From NCBI RefSeq assembly GCF_035920365.1, contig NZ_CP109150.1:2356001-2420000 (forward strand): DNA of 64,000 nt, in the 5' to 3' direction. Shown one piece after another: positions 29,635-37,625 of the stretch. Both the position numbers and the translations under genes were made by a program. How positions within the stretch are numbered: the first letter of the stretch is position 1; the number at the start of each line of letters is the position of its first letter. The notes under the pieces are model-generated. The model ran no database searches and was not told the DNA's origin. It saw only the letters and a list, made by a program, of their open reading frames with translations. This DNA comes from Micromonospora sp. NBC_01740. GTDB taxonomy: Bacteria > Actinomycetota > Actinomycetes > Mycobacteriales > Micromonosporaceae.

Positions 29635-29790
29635 CGGGAGGGCCCCGCGAGGGCTTCGGGAGGGCCCCGCGAGGGCTTCGGGAGGGCCCCGGGAGGACGC
29701 CGGGAGGCCCCCGGGAGGAGACTCCGGGAGGGTCCCGGGAGGGTCCCGCGAGGGCTTCGGGAGGGTCTCGGGAGGACGCCGGGGAGTTCG
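29635..29790 (+). repeat. G-rich direct repeats in a non-coding gap
   Basis: Copies of CGGGAGGGCCCCGCGAGGGC and variants (for example GGGAGGGTCCC) repeat at 11- or 22-base spacing. The 575-base gap 29312-29887 holds this array and the palindrome but no supported gene. The strand asymmetry (runs of G on +) is striking. Confidence 0.7.
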
Positions 29791-29887
29791 GGGGTCCTCG
29801 TTGACGTGCCGGGCGGGTTTCGGCGCGGTGTGCACCCGCGGCGGGAGGATGACCCGCAGGAGCCGGACCGGCGGTGGGAGGCGACGC

Positions 29888-31045
29888 GTGGGCGACGAGT
29901 CCGTGGGCGACGAGTTCGACGTGGTGGTGGTGGGGGCCGGTCCGGCGGGGTCGGCCGCCGCGCTGGCGGCCCGGCGAGCGGGGGCGAGCGTACTGCTGCT
30001 GGACCGGTCCGACTTTCCCCGCGACAAGGCGTGCGGGGACGGCATCGCCGCGCACGCGCTGGACGTGCTCGACGAGCTGGGGGTGCCCGACGCGGTGACC
30101 GGGTACGCGCCACTGCCGGCGCTGCGGCTGGTCGGGCCGGGCGGCGGCGCCGTGGCCCGGGCGCTGCCCCGGCCGGCGTACACCGTGCCCCGCAGGGTCT
30201 TCGACGCGCGGCTGGTGGCTGCGGCGGTCGGTGCCGGCGCGCGGCTGCGCCGGCACGCGGTGCGGCACGTCGAGGTGCGGGCCGACCGGGTGGTGCTCGA
30301 CGGCGTGCTGGCGGCGCGGGCGGTGGTCGGGGCGGACGGCGCCGGGTCCGTCCTCCGGCGGACGCTCGGGCACCGGCCGAACCCCGACCGTCACCTGGCG
30401 CTCGCCATCCGGGGGTACGCCCCGGCGCTGCCCGGCCCGCCCGAACAGCTCATCGTCACCTCGGCGCCGCGCTGGCCGGCGTACGCCTGGTCGTTTCCGA
30501 TCGGGGACGGCCGGGCGAACGTCGGGTACGGGGAGGTGCTGCGGGGCGAGCCGTTGACCCGGGCGCACCTGGTCGACCGGCTCGGCGCGCTGCTGCCCGG
30601 CACGGACCCGGCCACGGTCACCGACCTGCGGGCCCATCACCTGCCGCTGTCGACGCACCGTCCCGCCCCCGGGCGCGGCCGGTTGCTGCTCGCCGGCGAC
30701 GCGCTCTCCCTGATCAACCCGTTCACCGGCGAGGGCATCTTCTACGCGCTGCTCTCCGGCGCGCTCGCCGGCGCGGCGGCGGCGGGCTCGCCCGAGCAGG
30801 CCGCCCGGCGGTACGCGGCGACGCTGCGCCGCCGCCTCGGCACCCACCTGCGGCACAGCTCGCTCGCGGCGTGGCTGGCCCGGCGCCGGCGCGTGGTCGA
30901 CGCGGCGGTCCGCGCGGCGGGTCGGGACGACCGCGTCTACCGGACGGTGGTGGAGCTGGGGCTGGGCGACGGGCGGCTCGACGCCCGCACGCTGGGCATG
31001 ATCGGCATCGGTCTGCCGGCGTGGGAGCGGACTCCGAGGCGGTGA
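29888..31045 (+). CDS. Geranylgeranyl reductase-family FAD oxidoreductase
   Basis: Flavoprotein of about 385 residues predicted to reduce isoprenoid double bonds. The N-terminal FAD motif is [22 protein letters not shown]; then FPRDKACGDGI, conserved in geranylgeranyl reductases; later GRLLLAGDALSLINPFTGEGI, the second FAD motif with substrate-site GEG. GTG 29888 follows GGGAGG by six bases and gives a normal length; an ATG at 29849 is the alternative. It is followed 31 bases later by a cis-prenyltransferase, an association that fits isoprenoid or menaquinone side-chain modification. Confidence 0.88.
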   Translation: MGDESVGDEFDVVVVGAGPAGSAAALAARRAGASVLLLDRSDFPRDKACGDGIAAHALDVLDELGVPDAVTGYAPLPALRLVGPGGGAVARALPRPAYTVPRRVFDARLVAAAVGAGARLRRHAVRHVEVRADRVVLDGVLAARAVVGADGAGSVLRRTLGHRPNPDRHLALAIRGYAPALPGPPEQLIVTSAPRWPAYAWSFPIGDGRANVGYGEVLRGEPLTRAHLVDRLGALLPGTDPATVTDLRAHHLPLSTHRPAPGRGRLLLAGDALSLINPFTGEGIFYALLSGALAGAAAAGSPEQAARRYAATLRRRLGTHLRHSSLAAWLARRRRVVDAAVRAAGRDDRVYRTVVELGLGDGRLDARTLGMIGIGLPAWERTPRR

Positions 31046-31076
31046 TTCGGCGCGCAGGTCGCTACGCTGCAAGGTG

Positions 31077-31847
31077 ATGACTCTGCGGGACCTGATCTAT
31101 TCCGTGTACGAGCGTCGCCTCACGGCGAAGCTCGCGGGCAAGCCGGTGCCCCGGCACGTCGGCGTGATGTGCGACGGCAACCGCAGGTGGGCCCGGGAGA
31201 TGGGCTACGTCGACCCGAACGACGGTCACCGGATGGGCGCCGTCAAGATCAAGCACATGCTGGGCTGGTGCAACCAGGCCGGCATCGAGCACGTGACGCT
31301 CTACCTCCTGGCCACCGACAACCTGCGCCGACCGGCCAAGGAGCTCGACCCGCTGCTCCAGATCATCGAGGACCTGGTGGTCGAGCTGGCCGAGGAGGGC
31401 AATCCCTGGCGGCTGCGCATGGTCGGCGCGCTCGACCTGCTCCCGGCCTCGACCGCCGCCGCGCTGAAGGCCGCCGAGGAACGCACCCGGGACCGCAGCG
31501 GCGGGACCGAGGTCAACATCGCGGTCGGCTACGGCGGCCGGCGGGAGATCACCGACGCGGTGCGGTCGCTGCTGCTGGAGTACGCCGCCAACGGCGGCAC
31601 CCTCGAGGAACTGGCCGAGGTGCTGGACGTCGAGCATATCGCCGAGCACCTCTACACCCGGGGCCAGCCCGACCCCGACCTGGTCATCCGCACCAGCGGC
31701 GAGCAGCGCCTCTCCGGCTTCATGCTGTGGCAGTCGGCGCACTCGGAGTTCTACTTCTGCGAGCTCAACTGGCCGGACTTCCGGCACATCGACTTCCTGC
31801 GCGCCCTGCGCTCGTACGCCAACCGCCAGCGCCGCTACGGCGCCTGA
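31077..31847 (+). CDS. Short-chain cis-prenyltransferase (Rv1086-like isoprenyl diphosphate synthase)
   Basis: Condenses isopentenyl diphosphate onto an allylic diphosphate in Z configuration; 256 residues. Family motifs: HVGVMCDGNRRWAR with the catalytic Asp, GAVKIKHMLGWC, YLLATDNLRRP, and PDPDLVIRTSGEQRLSGFMLWQS near the end. The sequence resembles mycobacterial Rv1086 (Z-farnesyl diphosphate synthase) more than the long-chain UppS. Product length is inferred from that likeness. ATG 31077 is used; the preceding in-frame GTG adds one residue. Convergent with otsB, 33 bases apart. Confidence 0.9.
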   Translation: MTLRDLIYSVYERRLTAKLAGKPVPRHVGVMCDGNRRWAREMGYVDPNDGHRMGAVKIKHMLGWCNQAGIEHVTLYLLATDNLRRPAKELDPLLQIIEDLVVELAEEGNPWRLRMVGALDLLPASTAAALKAAEERTRDRSGGTEVNIAVGYGGRREITDAVRSLLLEYAANGGTLEELAEVLDVEHIAEHLYTRGQPDPDLVIRTSGEQRLSGFMLWQSAHSEFYFCELNWPDFRHIDFLRALRSYANRQRRYGA

Positions 31848-31880
31848 CCGACCCGGAGCACCTCGCCGGCCCCGAGGGCG

Positions 31881-32705
31881 TCAGGTGAGGTGTCGGGTGG
31901 CGTCGGTGAGGAACGTGCCGAGGGCGGCGGGGGAGTCCAGGGTCAGGTCGGCGGCCTCCGCGACCTCGTGGCCCGTCTCCGGGTTGGCGACGGCGACGCA
32001 GACGCCGAAGAAGTCCGGATCGGCGGCGGCCCGGGCCCGCAGCGCGGCGAACGCCTTGATGTCGGAGACGTCGTCGCCGAAGTACCAGGCGCCCTCGGCG
32101 TCCCGGACGATCTCGTCGATCACCATGCCCTTGTCGCGGTCGACCGGGGGCTTGAGCTCCAGCACCATCCGCCCGGCCTGGACCTTGAGCCCGAGCCGCT
32201 CGGCCTGGGCCTGGCCCCACCGCTCCACGGCCGCGCCGAGCTGCGGCGCGGTGCGCCAGTGCAGCGCCACGGAGAGCCGCTTGTATTCCACCAGCGCGCC
32301 CTCGGGCAGCTCGGCCCGGGCCAGGTCGGCCAGCTCGGCCATGGTGGGCACCCAGGGCAGGGCCGCCGGCTCCGTCACGGTCTCGCCGCCGGAGTGGCTG
32401 TGTTCCAGGCCGTAGAGGCCGTACAGGTCGACGCCGGTGAGCCCGCCGAGGTGGTCGCGGAGGAAGTCGACCGGACGCGCGGAGACGATCGCGATCCGCC
32501 GTACGACCGGGGCGAGCGCCTCGATCGCCGCCAGCACCTTCGGGGCGGGACGCACGGCGGTGGGATCATCGTCGACAGGCGCCAGGGTGCCGTCGAAATC
32601 GAAGAAGAGGACGGTCCCGGCCGCCCTCCCGGCGGTCGTCCGCCAGGCCTGGTCGGCGTCCAACGGGTTCCTCGGCTGCTGGTTGCCCAGATTCAACGGC
32701 GGCAC
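31881..32705 (-). CDS. otsB: Trehalose-6-phosphate phosphatase
   Basis: HAD-superfamily phosphatase of 274 residues that makes trehalose from its 6-phosphate. HAD motif I is LFFDFDGTLAPVDDDP (two catalytic Asp, about residues 31-46); motif II is IAIVSARPVDFLRDH; the cap follows with YGLYGLEHSHSGGE; motifs III/IV are LELKPPVDRDKGMVID and YFGDDVSDIKAF. GTG 32705 gives the standard N-terminus. No otsA (synthase) lies nearby in the window. Confidence 0.93.
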   Translation of the reverse strand: MPPLNLGNQQPRNPLDADQAWRTTAGRAAGTVLFFDFDGTLAPVDDDPTAVRPAPKVLAAIEALAPVVRRIAIVSARPVDFLRDHLGGLTGVDLYGLYGLEHSHSGGETVTEPAALPWVPTMAELADLARAELPEGALVEYKRLSVALHWRTAPQLGAAVERWGQAQAERLGLKVQAGRMVLELKPPVDRDKGMVIDEIVRDAEGAWYFGDDVSDIKAFAALRARAAADPDFFGVCVAVANPETGHEVAEAADLTLDSPAALGTFLTDATRHLT

Positions 32706-32809
32706 GCGCGACAGCGTACCCCGGGCGGGGCGGCTCAATCCCCGGCCGAGAGGTGGCCTCCGGCCGGCGCCTCGGGGGGCGCGCGGTCGAGGTGCGACGG
32801 GCCCGACGG

Positions 32810-33163
32810 TCAGCGTTCGGCGGCTCCCCGTCCCCGCCGGCCGAACGGCACGACGGCGGCCTCCTGGCCGTGGTTGAGCAGGTAACCCTCGACGAACCCG
32901 CTGTTGCGGTCGCCGGTGCGCTCCTCGATCTCCTGGAGCCGGCCGACGAGGAAGTCGGTCAGGGCGCTGACCTTGTTGTCGAGCCGGTCGTGCAGCTCGG
33001 CGACCACGGCCAGGATCACCGCGGTGCCGGCGCAGGTGAGCGCGACGAGGTTGACGAGCAGGGGAAGCTGCCCGCCGTTGACCGCCAGGGTCACCACGTT
33101 TCCGGTCACGCCCAGTGTCAGCGACACGGTGGCGATCACGACTGCCATCCACTTCAGGGTCAT
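32810..33163 (-). CDS. Small membrane protein with cytoplasmic coiled tail
   Basis: A 117-residue protein of unknown function with two hydrophobic segments (MAVVIATVSLTLGVTGNVV and LVNLVALTCAGTAVILAVVA), then a charged helix (LHDRLDNKVSALTDFLVGRL and on to EERTG) and a short basic C-terminus. The ATG at 33163 has GGAGG close upstream, supporting translation. It lies between otsB and an XRE regulator in the same direction. Confidence 0.65.
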   Translation of the reverse strand: MTLKWMAVVIATVSLTLGVTGNVVTLAVNGGQLPLLVNLVALTCAGTAVILAVVAELHDRLDNKVSALTDFLVGRLQEIEERTGDRNSGFVEGYLLNHGQEAAVVPFGRRGRGAAER

Positions 33164-33325
33164 GGACAGACCCCTCCTTCTGTCCCGCAGGGCTGGGTTC
33201 GGCCTTGTCCCGTCCCCCCGCCGACGACGAGCCCAAGCAGTACGAGTACGGACGCTAGCGCGCCCGTTCCGGCCCCGGAGCGAAACGAATGAGTCTGACC
33301 TGCCGTTCTTTCGCCATCTGAGGAA

Positions 33326-33766
33326 CTAGCCGGCCTGTTTACCTCGTTTTCGGACATGGACCGGGAGGGTGGGGCGATACGCGAGATATCTGATGGTTTC
33401 CCGGATGTGGAACTTCTCCGCGTCGGAGACGTCGGGGTCCACGAGCCGCCGCAGCAGCGCCTCCACGTCCGGGTCCATCGGCGGCGTGGCCGGGGTGCTG
33501 CGCGGGGCGGTCGCGCGTTCCCAGCCCAGCGCGGCGAAGGCGGTCGCCGGGCTGAGGCCGAGGCCCTCGCAGAACGCCACCACGCGTTCGGCCTCCGGGT
33601 CGCTCGCCCAGTCGCCCCGGACCCAGCGGTTGATGGTCTGCCGGGAGACGCCGGTGCGACGGGACACCTCGGTGCCGCTCCACGCCCGGGTGGCCCGGGC
33701 CTCGTCGAGCGCCCTCCGAACGAAGGTGGCGAAGGCGATCTTCCGTGCGTTGGCCGTCTCGGTCAC
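33326..33766 (-). CDS. XRE-type helix-turn-helix regulator
   Basis: A 146-residue DNA-binding protein. The helix-turn-helix at about residues 28-52 reads WSGTEVSRRTGVSRQTINRW, continued by VRGDW, and is followed by a long helix region and a C-terminal MDPDVEALLRRLVDPDVSDAE, resembling other actinomycete regulators with a short helical tail. GTG 33766 is the best start; more upstream in-frame codons would run into the divergent promoter region. It is divergent from a small operon at 34031; a pair of 21-bp direct repeats between them may be its operators. Confidence 0.82.
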   Translation of the reverse strand: MTETANARKIAFATFVRRALDEARATRAWSGTEVSRRTGVSRQTINRWVRGDWASDPEAERVVAFCEGLGLSPATAFAALGWERATAPRSTPATPPMDPDVEALLRRLVDPDVSDAEKFHIRETIRYLAYRPTLPVHVRKRGKQAG

Positions 33767-33940
33767 CCGGTGACGGTACGACCATCCGGCCACCGGTGCG
33801 TGTCCTGGCACGCTGTTGTCACGCGGACGTGACGTGTTCTTCGGGATGCCGGTAAACGATCCGGCACCGCTTCTGAGGGGTGTCACCTGGGCAGAATAGA
33901 TGCCCGTAGAGGCCGCCGTAAACGGACGAAAAGCTGATAC

Positions 33941-33989
33941 TGTCACGCCCATGAGACAATCTACGGTGTGTCACGTGCATGAGACGATC
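33941..33989 (+). promoter_or_regulatory. Paired 21-bp direct repeats in the divergent XRE/small-operon promoter
   Basis: Copies at 33941-33961 and 33969-33989 begin TGTCACG and share CATGAGAC, matching at 18 of 21 positions with a 28-base period. Each contains a GTCnC...GnGAC dyad. They lie about 40-90 bases before the downstream gene and on the near side of the regulator's promoter region, so they are good candidates for XRE binding. Confidence 0.55.
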
Positions 33990-34030
33990 AGTGCTCACAT
34001 GCGTCACGCCCCCGGCGCGAGGGGGGTGTG

Positions 34031-34375
34031 GTGACCGAGCTAGCCACCCGTGCCCAGGCCTTCGGCCTGATCGCGGAGGGGGTGGCCACGGGCCTGAGCG
34101 CGCCATGGCGGCTCTATCTCGCCCGGGGCTGCCGTTACCTGTCACTCAGCGTCGGCGACCGCACCGAGTGGGACGCCTGGCGTACCCACTTCGGCTGCCC
34201 CGAGGTCAGCGTCCGCGTGTACGACGCCGGCGGGGAGATCCGCCGCTCCTCGGTGGCCGAGGTCGTCCTGGACGGCTGCCGGATCAGCGTCGAGCTGGTC
34301 GAGGAGGTCAGCACCGACGACCTGGACCGGCTCCTGGTCGCCGAGCCCACGCCGACCGAGCCGGAGGAGCGATGA
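34031..34375 (+). CDS. Small protein of unknown function, first gene of XRE-linked operon
   Basis: A 114-residue soluble protein (MTELATRAQAFGLIAEGVATG...), mixed alpha/beta in appearance, with Cys near residues 34 and 55 and an acidic C-terminus. No family is recognised. Two adjacent GTG codons (34028 and 34031) could start it after a G-rich ribosome site. It overlaps the next reading frame by four bases and is divergent from an XRE regulator; XRE-adjacent small genes in actinomycetes are often regulatory partners, but nothing here proves that. Confidence 0.6.
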   Translation: MTELATRAQAFGLIAEGVATGLSAPWRLYLARGCRYLSLSVGDRTEWDAWRTHFGCPEVSVRVYDAGGEIRRSSVAEVVLDGCRISVELVEEVSTDDLDRLLVAEPTPTEPEER

Positions 34376-34410
34376 AGCGGGACCCGCGGCGCACCGGAGC
34401 CGCCGGATGA
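34372..34410 (+). CDS. Possible 12-codon minigene coupled to both neighbours
   Basis: Reads MKRDPRRTGAAG. Its ATG overlaps the preceding stop (ATGA at 34372-34375) and its stop overlaps the next ATG (ATGA at 34407-34410). It may be a real short peptide, or simply a device that carries ribosomes from one gene to the next. Confidence 0.3.
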   Translation: MKRDPRRTGAAG

Positions 34411-34742
34411 GCCCCTTCCTCGCCGTCTTCCTCGTCCTCGTCCTCGGCGCCACGAGCTACGCGGCCGGGCGGCTGCACGGCCAGCTCAGCTACCGCATCG
34501 GCTACCGGTTCGGCTACCGGCAGGGCTACTTCGACGGCGACCGGGGGGCCTGGAACCGACGTCGCCGCGACGCCCAGGCCGCCATCGCGTCCGCCCTGGC
34601 CGGCCCGTCGCCCGCCACCGCCCGGGTCACCGGCACGGTGGTGCGGCCCGGCACCACGTACACCGGCTCGTCGTTCTCGACGCCGGTCGCCCCGGTCGCC
34701 GGGCGGCACCCGACCGGCACCCTGGTCCGGCGGACCGGTTGA
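34407..34742 (+). CDS. Small single-pass membrane protein with Tyr/Gly repeats
   Basis: A 111-residue protein with an N-terminal hydrophobic helix (FLAVFLVLVLGATSYAAG), then a stretch of repeated Tyr-Arg-Gly units (SYRIGYRFGYRQGYFDG), a basic region and a Thr/Ser/Pro-rich C-terminus. No family is recognised. It is tightly coupled to the preceding gene through the ATGA junctions and ends before two strong hairpins. Confidence 0.6.
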   Translation: MSPFLAVFLVLVLGATSYAAGRLHGQLSYRIGYRFGYRQGYFDGDRGAWNRRRRDAQAAIASALAGPSPATARVTGTVVRPGTTYTGSSFSTPVAPVAGRHPTGTLVRRTG

Positions 34743-34745
34743 ACC

Positions 34746-34780
34746 CCGGTCGACGGGGAGCCCGAGGCCCCGTCGACCGG
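34746..34780 (+). terminator. Hairpin terminator after the XRE-linked operon
   Basis: Perfect arms CCGGTCGACGGGG and CCCCGTCGACCGG with a nine-base loop, starting four bases after the stop codon. Confidence 0.75.
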
Positions 34781-34789
34781 AACCAGGAC

Positions 34790-34821
34790 ACGGTGCGTCG
34801 TCCGCGGCGGACACGCACCGT
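34790..34821 (+). terminator. Second hairpin downstream of the XRE-linked operon
   Basis: Arms ACGGTGCGT/ACGCACCGT enclose GTCCGC-g-GCGGAC, giving about 15 paired bases with one bulge. It lies ten bases after the first hairpin. The rest of 34822-35123 shows no gene; it should contain the phoH promoter. Confidence 0.65.
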
Positions 34822-35123
34822 AGGGACCACGTCAGACCGGTGACGGTGGTTCCCGCCGGCCGGGGTGCGCGCAGGGGGCATGCATCCCGGCCGGATCCGC
34901 CGCCGGCCGAGTTCACCCGCCGGTCCCCGGAGATCCACCGCCGACCTCTAGCCGACGGGGTCCGACGCGGCTAGCGTCTAGGCATGGCACGGGGTTCTCC
35001 CGGGCCAGCCGGTCCGCCCGGATCTGCGACCTCGCGCACGGGGTTCCGCATCCGACCCCGTGTCCCCGGGCACCGGAGGAGGCGGAACGCGGGTGGCGGG
35101 TGCCCATCCGTCGGAGCAGGCCT

Positions 35124-36539
35124 GTGACGACTCGCCGTACGCCCGCCGGGACCGACCAGACCCCGGCCGCGACTGCCACGACCCGCCGCGCCACCCGGAG
35201 CCGCCGCGGCGCGTCCGCCGCCCCGGTGGACACCGAGGAGCCCCGACCAGCGGGCCAGGCGTTCGTCCTGGACACCTCGGTGCTCCTGTCCGACCCGGCG
35301 GCCTTCCACCGATTCGCCGAGCACGAGGTGGTCCTGCCCCTCGTGGTCATCTCGGAGTTGGAGGGCAAGCGGCACCACCCGGAGCTGGGCTGGTTCGCCC
35401 GGCAGTCCCTGCGCATGCTGGACGAGCTGCGGGTCCGGCACGGGCGGCTGGACCGCCCGGTGCCTGCCAACGACTCCGGCGGCACGCTGCGGGTGGAGCT
35501 CAACCACTCCGACGACGGCGTGCTGCCGCCGGGGTTCCGCACCGACTCCAACGACACCCGGATCCTCTCCGTCGCGCTGAACCTCGCCGCCGAGGGGCGG
35601 GAGGTCACCCTGGTCAGCAAGGACATGCCGCTGCGGGTCAAGGCCGCCTCGGTGGGCCTGCGGGCGGACGAGTACCGGCACGGCCAGGCCAGCGACCCCA
35701 CCTGGACCGGGATGGCCGAGCTGGAACTCGCCGAGGAGCAGATCGGCCGGCTCTACGCCGGCGAGGCGCTGGACCTGGACGCCGCCGCCGGGCTGCCCTG
35801 CCACACCGGCCTGGTGCTGCACTCGGGCCGGGGCTCCGCGCTCGGCCGGGTGCTGCCCGACAAGACCGTACGGCTGGTCCGTGGCGACCGGGAGGCGTTC
35901 GGGCTGCACGGCCGCTCGGCCGAGCAGCGGATCGCGCTCGACCTGTTGCTGGACGAGTCGGTGGGGATCGTCTCGCTGGGCGGGCGGGCCGGCACCGGCA
36001 AGTCGGCGCTGGCTCTCTGCGCCGGGCTGGAGGCGGTGATGGAGCGCCGCCGGCACAAGAAGGTCGTCGTCTTCCGCCCGCTCTACGCCGTCGGCGGCCA
36101 GGAGCTGGGCTATCTGCCCGGCTCGGAGTCGGAGAAGATGTCGCCCTGGGCGCAGGCGGTCTTCGACACCCTCGGCGCGGTGGTGCACGAGAACGTGCTG
36201 GAGGAGGTCACCTCGCGGGGGTTGCTGGAGGTGCTGCCGCTGACGCACATCCGGGGCCGCAGCCTGCACGACGCCTTCGTGATCGTGGACGAGGCGCAGT
36301 CGCTGGAGCGCGGCGTGCTGCTGACGGTGCTCTCCCGGATCGGCCAGGGCTCCCGGGTGGTGCTCACCCACGACGTCGCCCAGCGGGACAATCTCCGCGT
36401 CGGCCGGCACGACGGAGTGACCGCCGTGATCGAGGCGCTCAAGGGCCATCCGCTCTTCGCCCACGTCACCCTCAGCCGTTCGGAGCGTTCGCCGATCGCC
36501 GCGATGGTGACGGATCTTCTGGAGGACATCCCGCAATGA
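35124..36539 (+). CDS. phoH2: PIN-domain/PhoH ATPase (PhoH2-like RNase-helicase)
   Basis: A 471-residue fusion. After a basic low-complexity start, the PIN nuclease domain begins [12 protein letters not shown] (about residues 48-59) with later acidic residues ([14 protein letters not shown]). The C-terminal PhoH ATPase has Walker [22 protein letters not shown], and Walker [11 protein letters not shown], with sensor motif [15 protein letters not shown]. The mycobacterial PhoH2 protein is an RNA helicase and ribonuclease. GTG 35124 is preferred for the GGAGCAGG upstream; GTG 35100 is also in frame. It lies in an order resembling Rv1095. Confidence 0.93.
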   Translation: MTTRRTPAGTDQTPAATATTRRATRSRRGASAAPVDTEEPRPAGQAFVLDTSVLLSDPAAFHRFAEHEVVLPLVVISELEGKRHHPELGWFARQSLRMLDELRVRHGRLDRPVPANDSGGTLRVELNHSDDGVLPPGFRTDSNDTRILSVALNLAAEGREVTLVSKDMPLRVKAASVGLRADEYRHGQASDPTWTGMAELELAEEQIGRLYAGEALDLDAAAGLPCHTGLVLHSGRGSALGRVLPDKTVRLVRGDREAFGLHGRSAEQRIALDLLLDESVGIVSLGGRAGTGKSALALCAGLEAVMERRRHKKVVVFRPLYAVGGQELGYLPGSESEKMSPWAQAVFDTLGAVVHENVLEEVTSRGLLEVLPLTHIRGRSLHDAFVIVDEAQSLERGVLLTVLSRIGQGSRVVLTHDVAQRDNLRVGRHDGVTAVIEALKGHPLFAHVTLSRSERSPIAAMVTDLLEDIPQ

Positions 36540-36573
36540 CGGACGTTATGTAGGGGTTTGTCCGCATTCTCTT

Positions 36574-36589
36574 TGTGGCGCAGATCACA
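36574..36589 (+). promoter_or_regulatory. Candidate CRP-family binding site
   Basis: TGTGGCGCAGATCACA matches the TGTGA-N6-TCACA dyad with one mismatch. It lies 35 bases after phoH2 and about 225 bases before the transglycosylase-like gene, leaving room for a promoter and long leader. In mycobacteria the CRP protein Rv3676 controls rpfA, a gene of related function. Confidence 0.5.
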
Positions 36590-36814
36590 ATCGGCGCTCT
36601 TCGTTTCCCATCAGCCTCACCGTGCGCGATGGTGTCCCACGAGCGCCCACGTACCGAGAAGATCGTTGGTGATCGTTCGTCACAGGACACACCAACATTC
36701 ACCGGGGTACGTCGGCTGCGACCGGCACCGGGTCGGGGCGCTCGCGACGCGGACGCGACCCACCCGGGTTGACGCCCCGCGCCGTGTCCTTGCACCCGAC
36801 GAAGGGACCACTTC

Positions 36815-37513
36815 GTGAGTCGGCTGTGGAGCCGGTTCGGCGCCCGTACGGCCGCTGTCGCACTGCTCTCCGTGGGCGTTGCCGGCGGTGTCTACCTGGG
36901 TGAAGACCGACAGACCCAGCAGCAGGGCCTGACCGCGCAGGTCGGCGCCGCTGTCGAGCAGGCCGAGTTCGAGTACCAGCGCGAGCGGCAGGCCGCCCAG
37001 CAGGTGCAGTCCGCGAAGCAGCGGACCGCCGAGTACCAGGCGAAGCTGCGCGCCGCCGCGGCTGCCAAGGAGGCCGCCAAGCGCGCCCGCGAGGCCGAGG
37101 CCGCCGCCGCGTCGCGGAAGAAGGCCCGCGAGGCCGCCGCCAAGGCCGCGGCCGAGAAGGCCGCCGAGAGCAAGCCGTACACCGGACCGATCCCGGCCTC
37201 CTGCGCCGAGTTCAGCGGCAACCGCGAGGTCGGCTGCGCGCTCATGGTGAAGGCGGGCTTCGGGATGGACCAGTTCCCGTGCCTGAACAAGCTCTGGGAC
37301 AAGGAGAGCGGCTGGAACCACAAGGCCCGCAACCCCTCGTCGGGGGCGTACGGCATCCCGCAGTCGCTGCCGGGCAGCAAGATGGGCTCGGTCGCCGACG
37401 ACTGGCAGACCAACCCGGCGACCCAGATCAAGTGGGGCCTCGGCTACATCGAGGGCCGCTACGGTTCGCCCTGCAAGGCCTGGGCCCACTCGCAGGACGT
37501 GGGCTGGTACTGA
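36815..37513 (+). CDS. Secreted lytic-transglycosylase-like protein with coiled coil
   Basis: A 232-residue exported protein predicted to act on peptidoglycan. The N-terminal signal is MSRLWSRFGARTAAVALLSV followed by a short hydrophobic run. Residues 40-125 form an Ala/Lys/Glu-rich coiled coil. The C-terminal domain from about 140 has CLNKLWDKESGWNHKARNPS with the likely catalytic Glu near 163, GAYGIPQSLPGSKM, and QIKWGLGYIEGRYGSPC, the aggregation-promoting-factor/transglycosylase pattern. The start is GTG after GAAGGGA. The 275-base leader with a CRP-like site suggests growth-state control. Confidence 0.88.
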   Translation: MSRLWSRFGARTAAVALLSVGVAGGVYLGEDRQTQQQGLTAQVGAAVEQAEFEYQRERQAAQQVQSAKQRTAEYQAKLRAAAAAKEAAKRAREAEAAAASRKKAREAAAKAAAEKAAESKPYTGPIPASCAEFSGNREVGCALMVKAGFGMDQFPCLNKLWDKESGWNHKARNPSSGAYGIPQSLPGSKMGSVADDWQTNPATQIKWGLGYIEGRYGSPCKAWAHSQDVGWY

Positions 37514-37525
37514 TCGACCTTCGAC

Positions 37526-37557
37526 GGCGGGGTGTGTGGGCGTCCACACACCCCGCC
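37526..37557 (+). terminator. Perfect hairpin after the transglycosylase-like gene
   Basis: Arms GGCGGGGTGTGTGG and CCACACACCCCGCC with a GCGT loop, 13 bases after the stop codon. Confidence 0.8.
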
Positions 37558-37625
37558 CTCGTCGTTCCGGGTACGGATCGCCGCAGAAGTGGCGGCTGTG
37601 GCCGACACCTGATAGCTCTTGACGG

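Noticed and set aside
29635..29790. A CRISPR array
   Set aside because: Repeats are short, irregular and have no unique spacers; no cas genes are present.
36540..36814. A c-di-AMP (ydaO-type) riboswitch before the transglycosylase-like gene
   Set aside because: Such riboswitches precede wall hydrolases in actinobacteria, and the 275-base leader would fit, but I could not match the conserved core motifs. Only the CRP-like site is claimed. A covariance-model search would decide.
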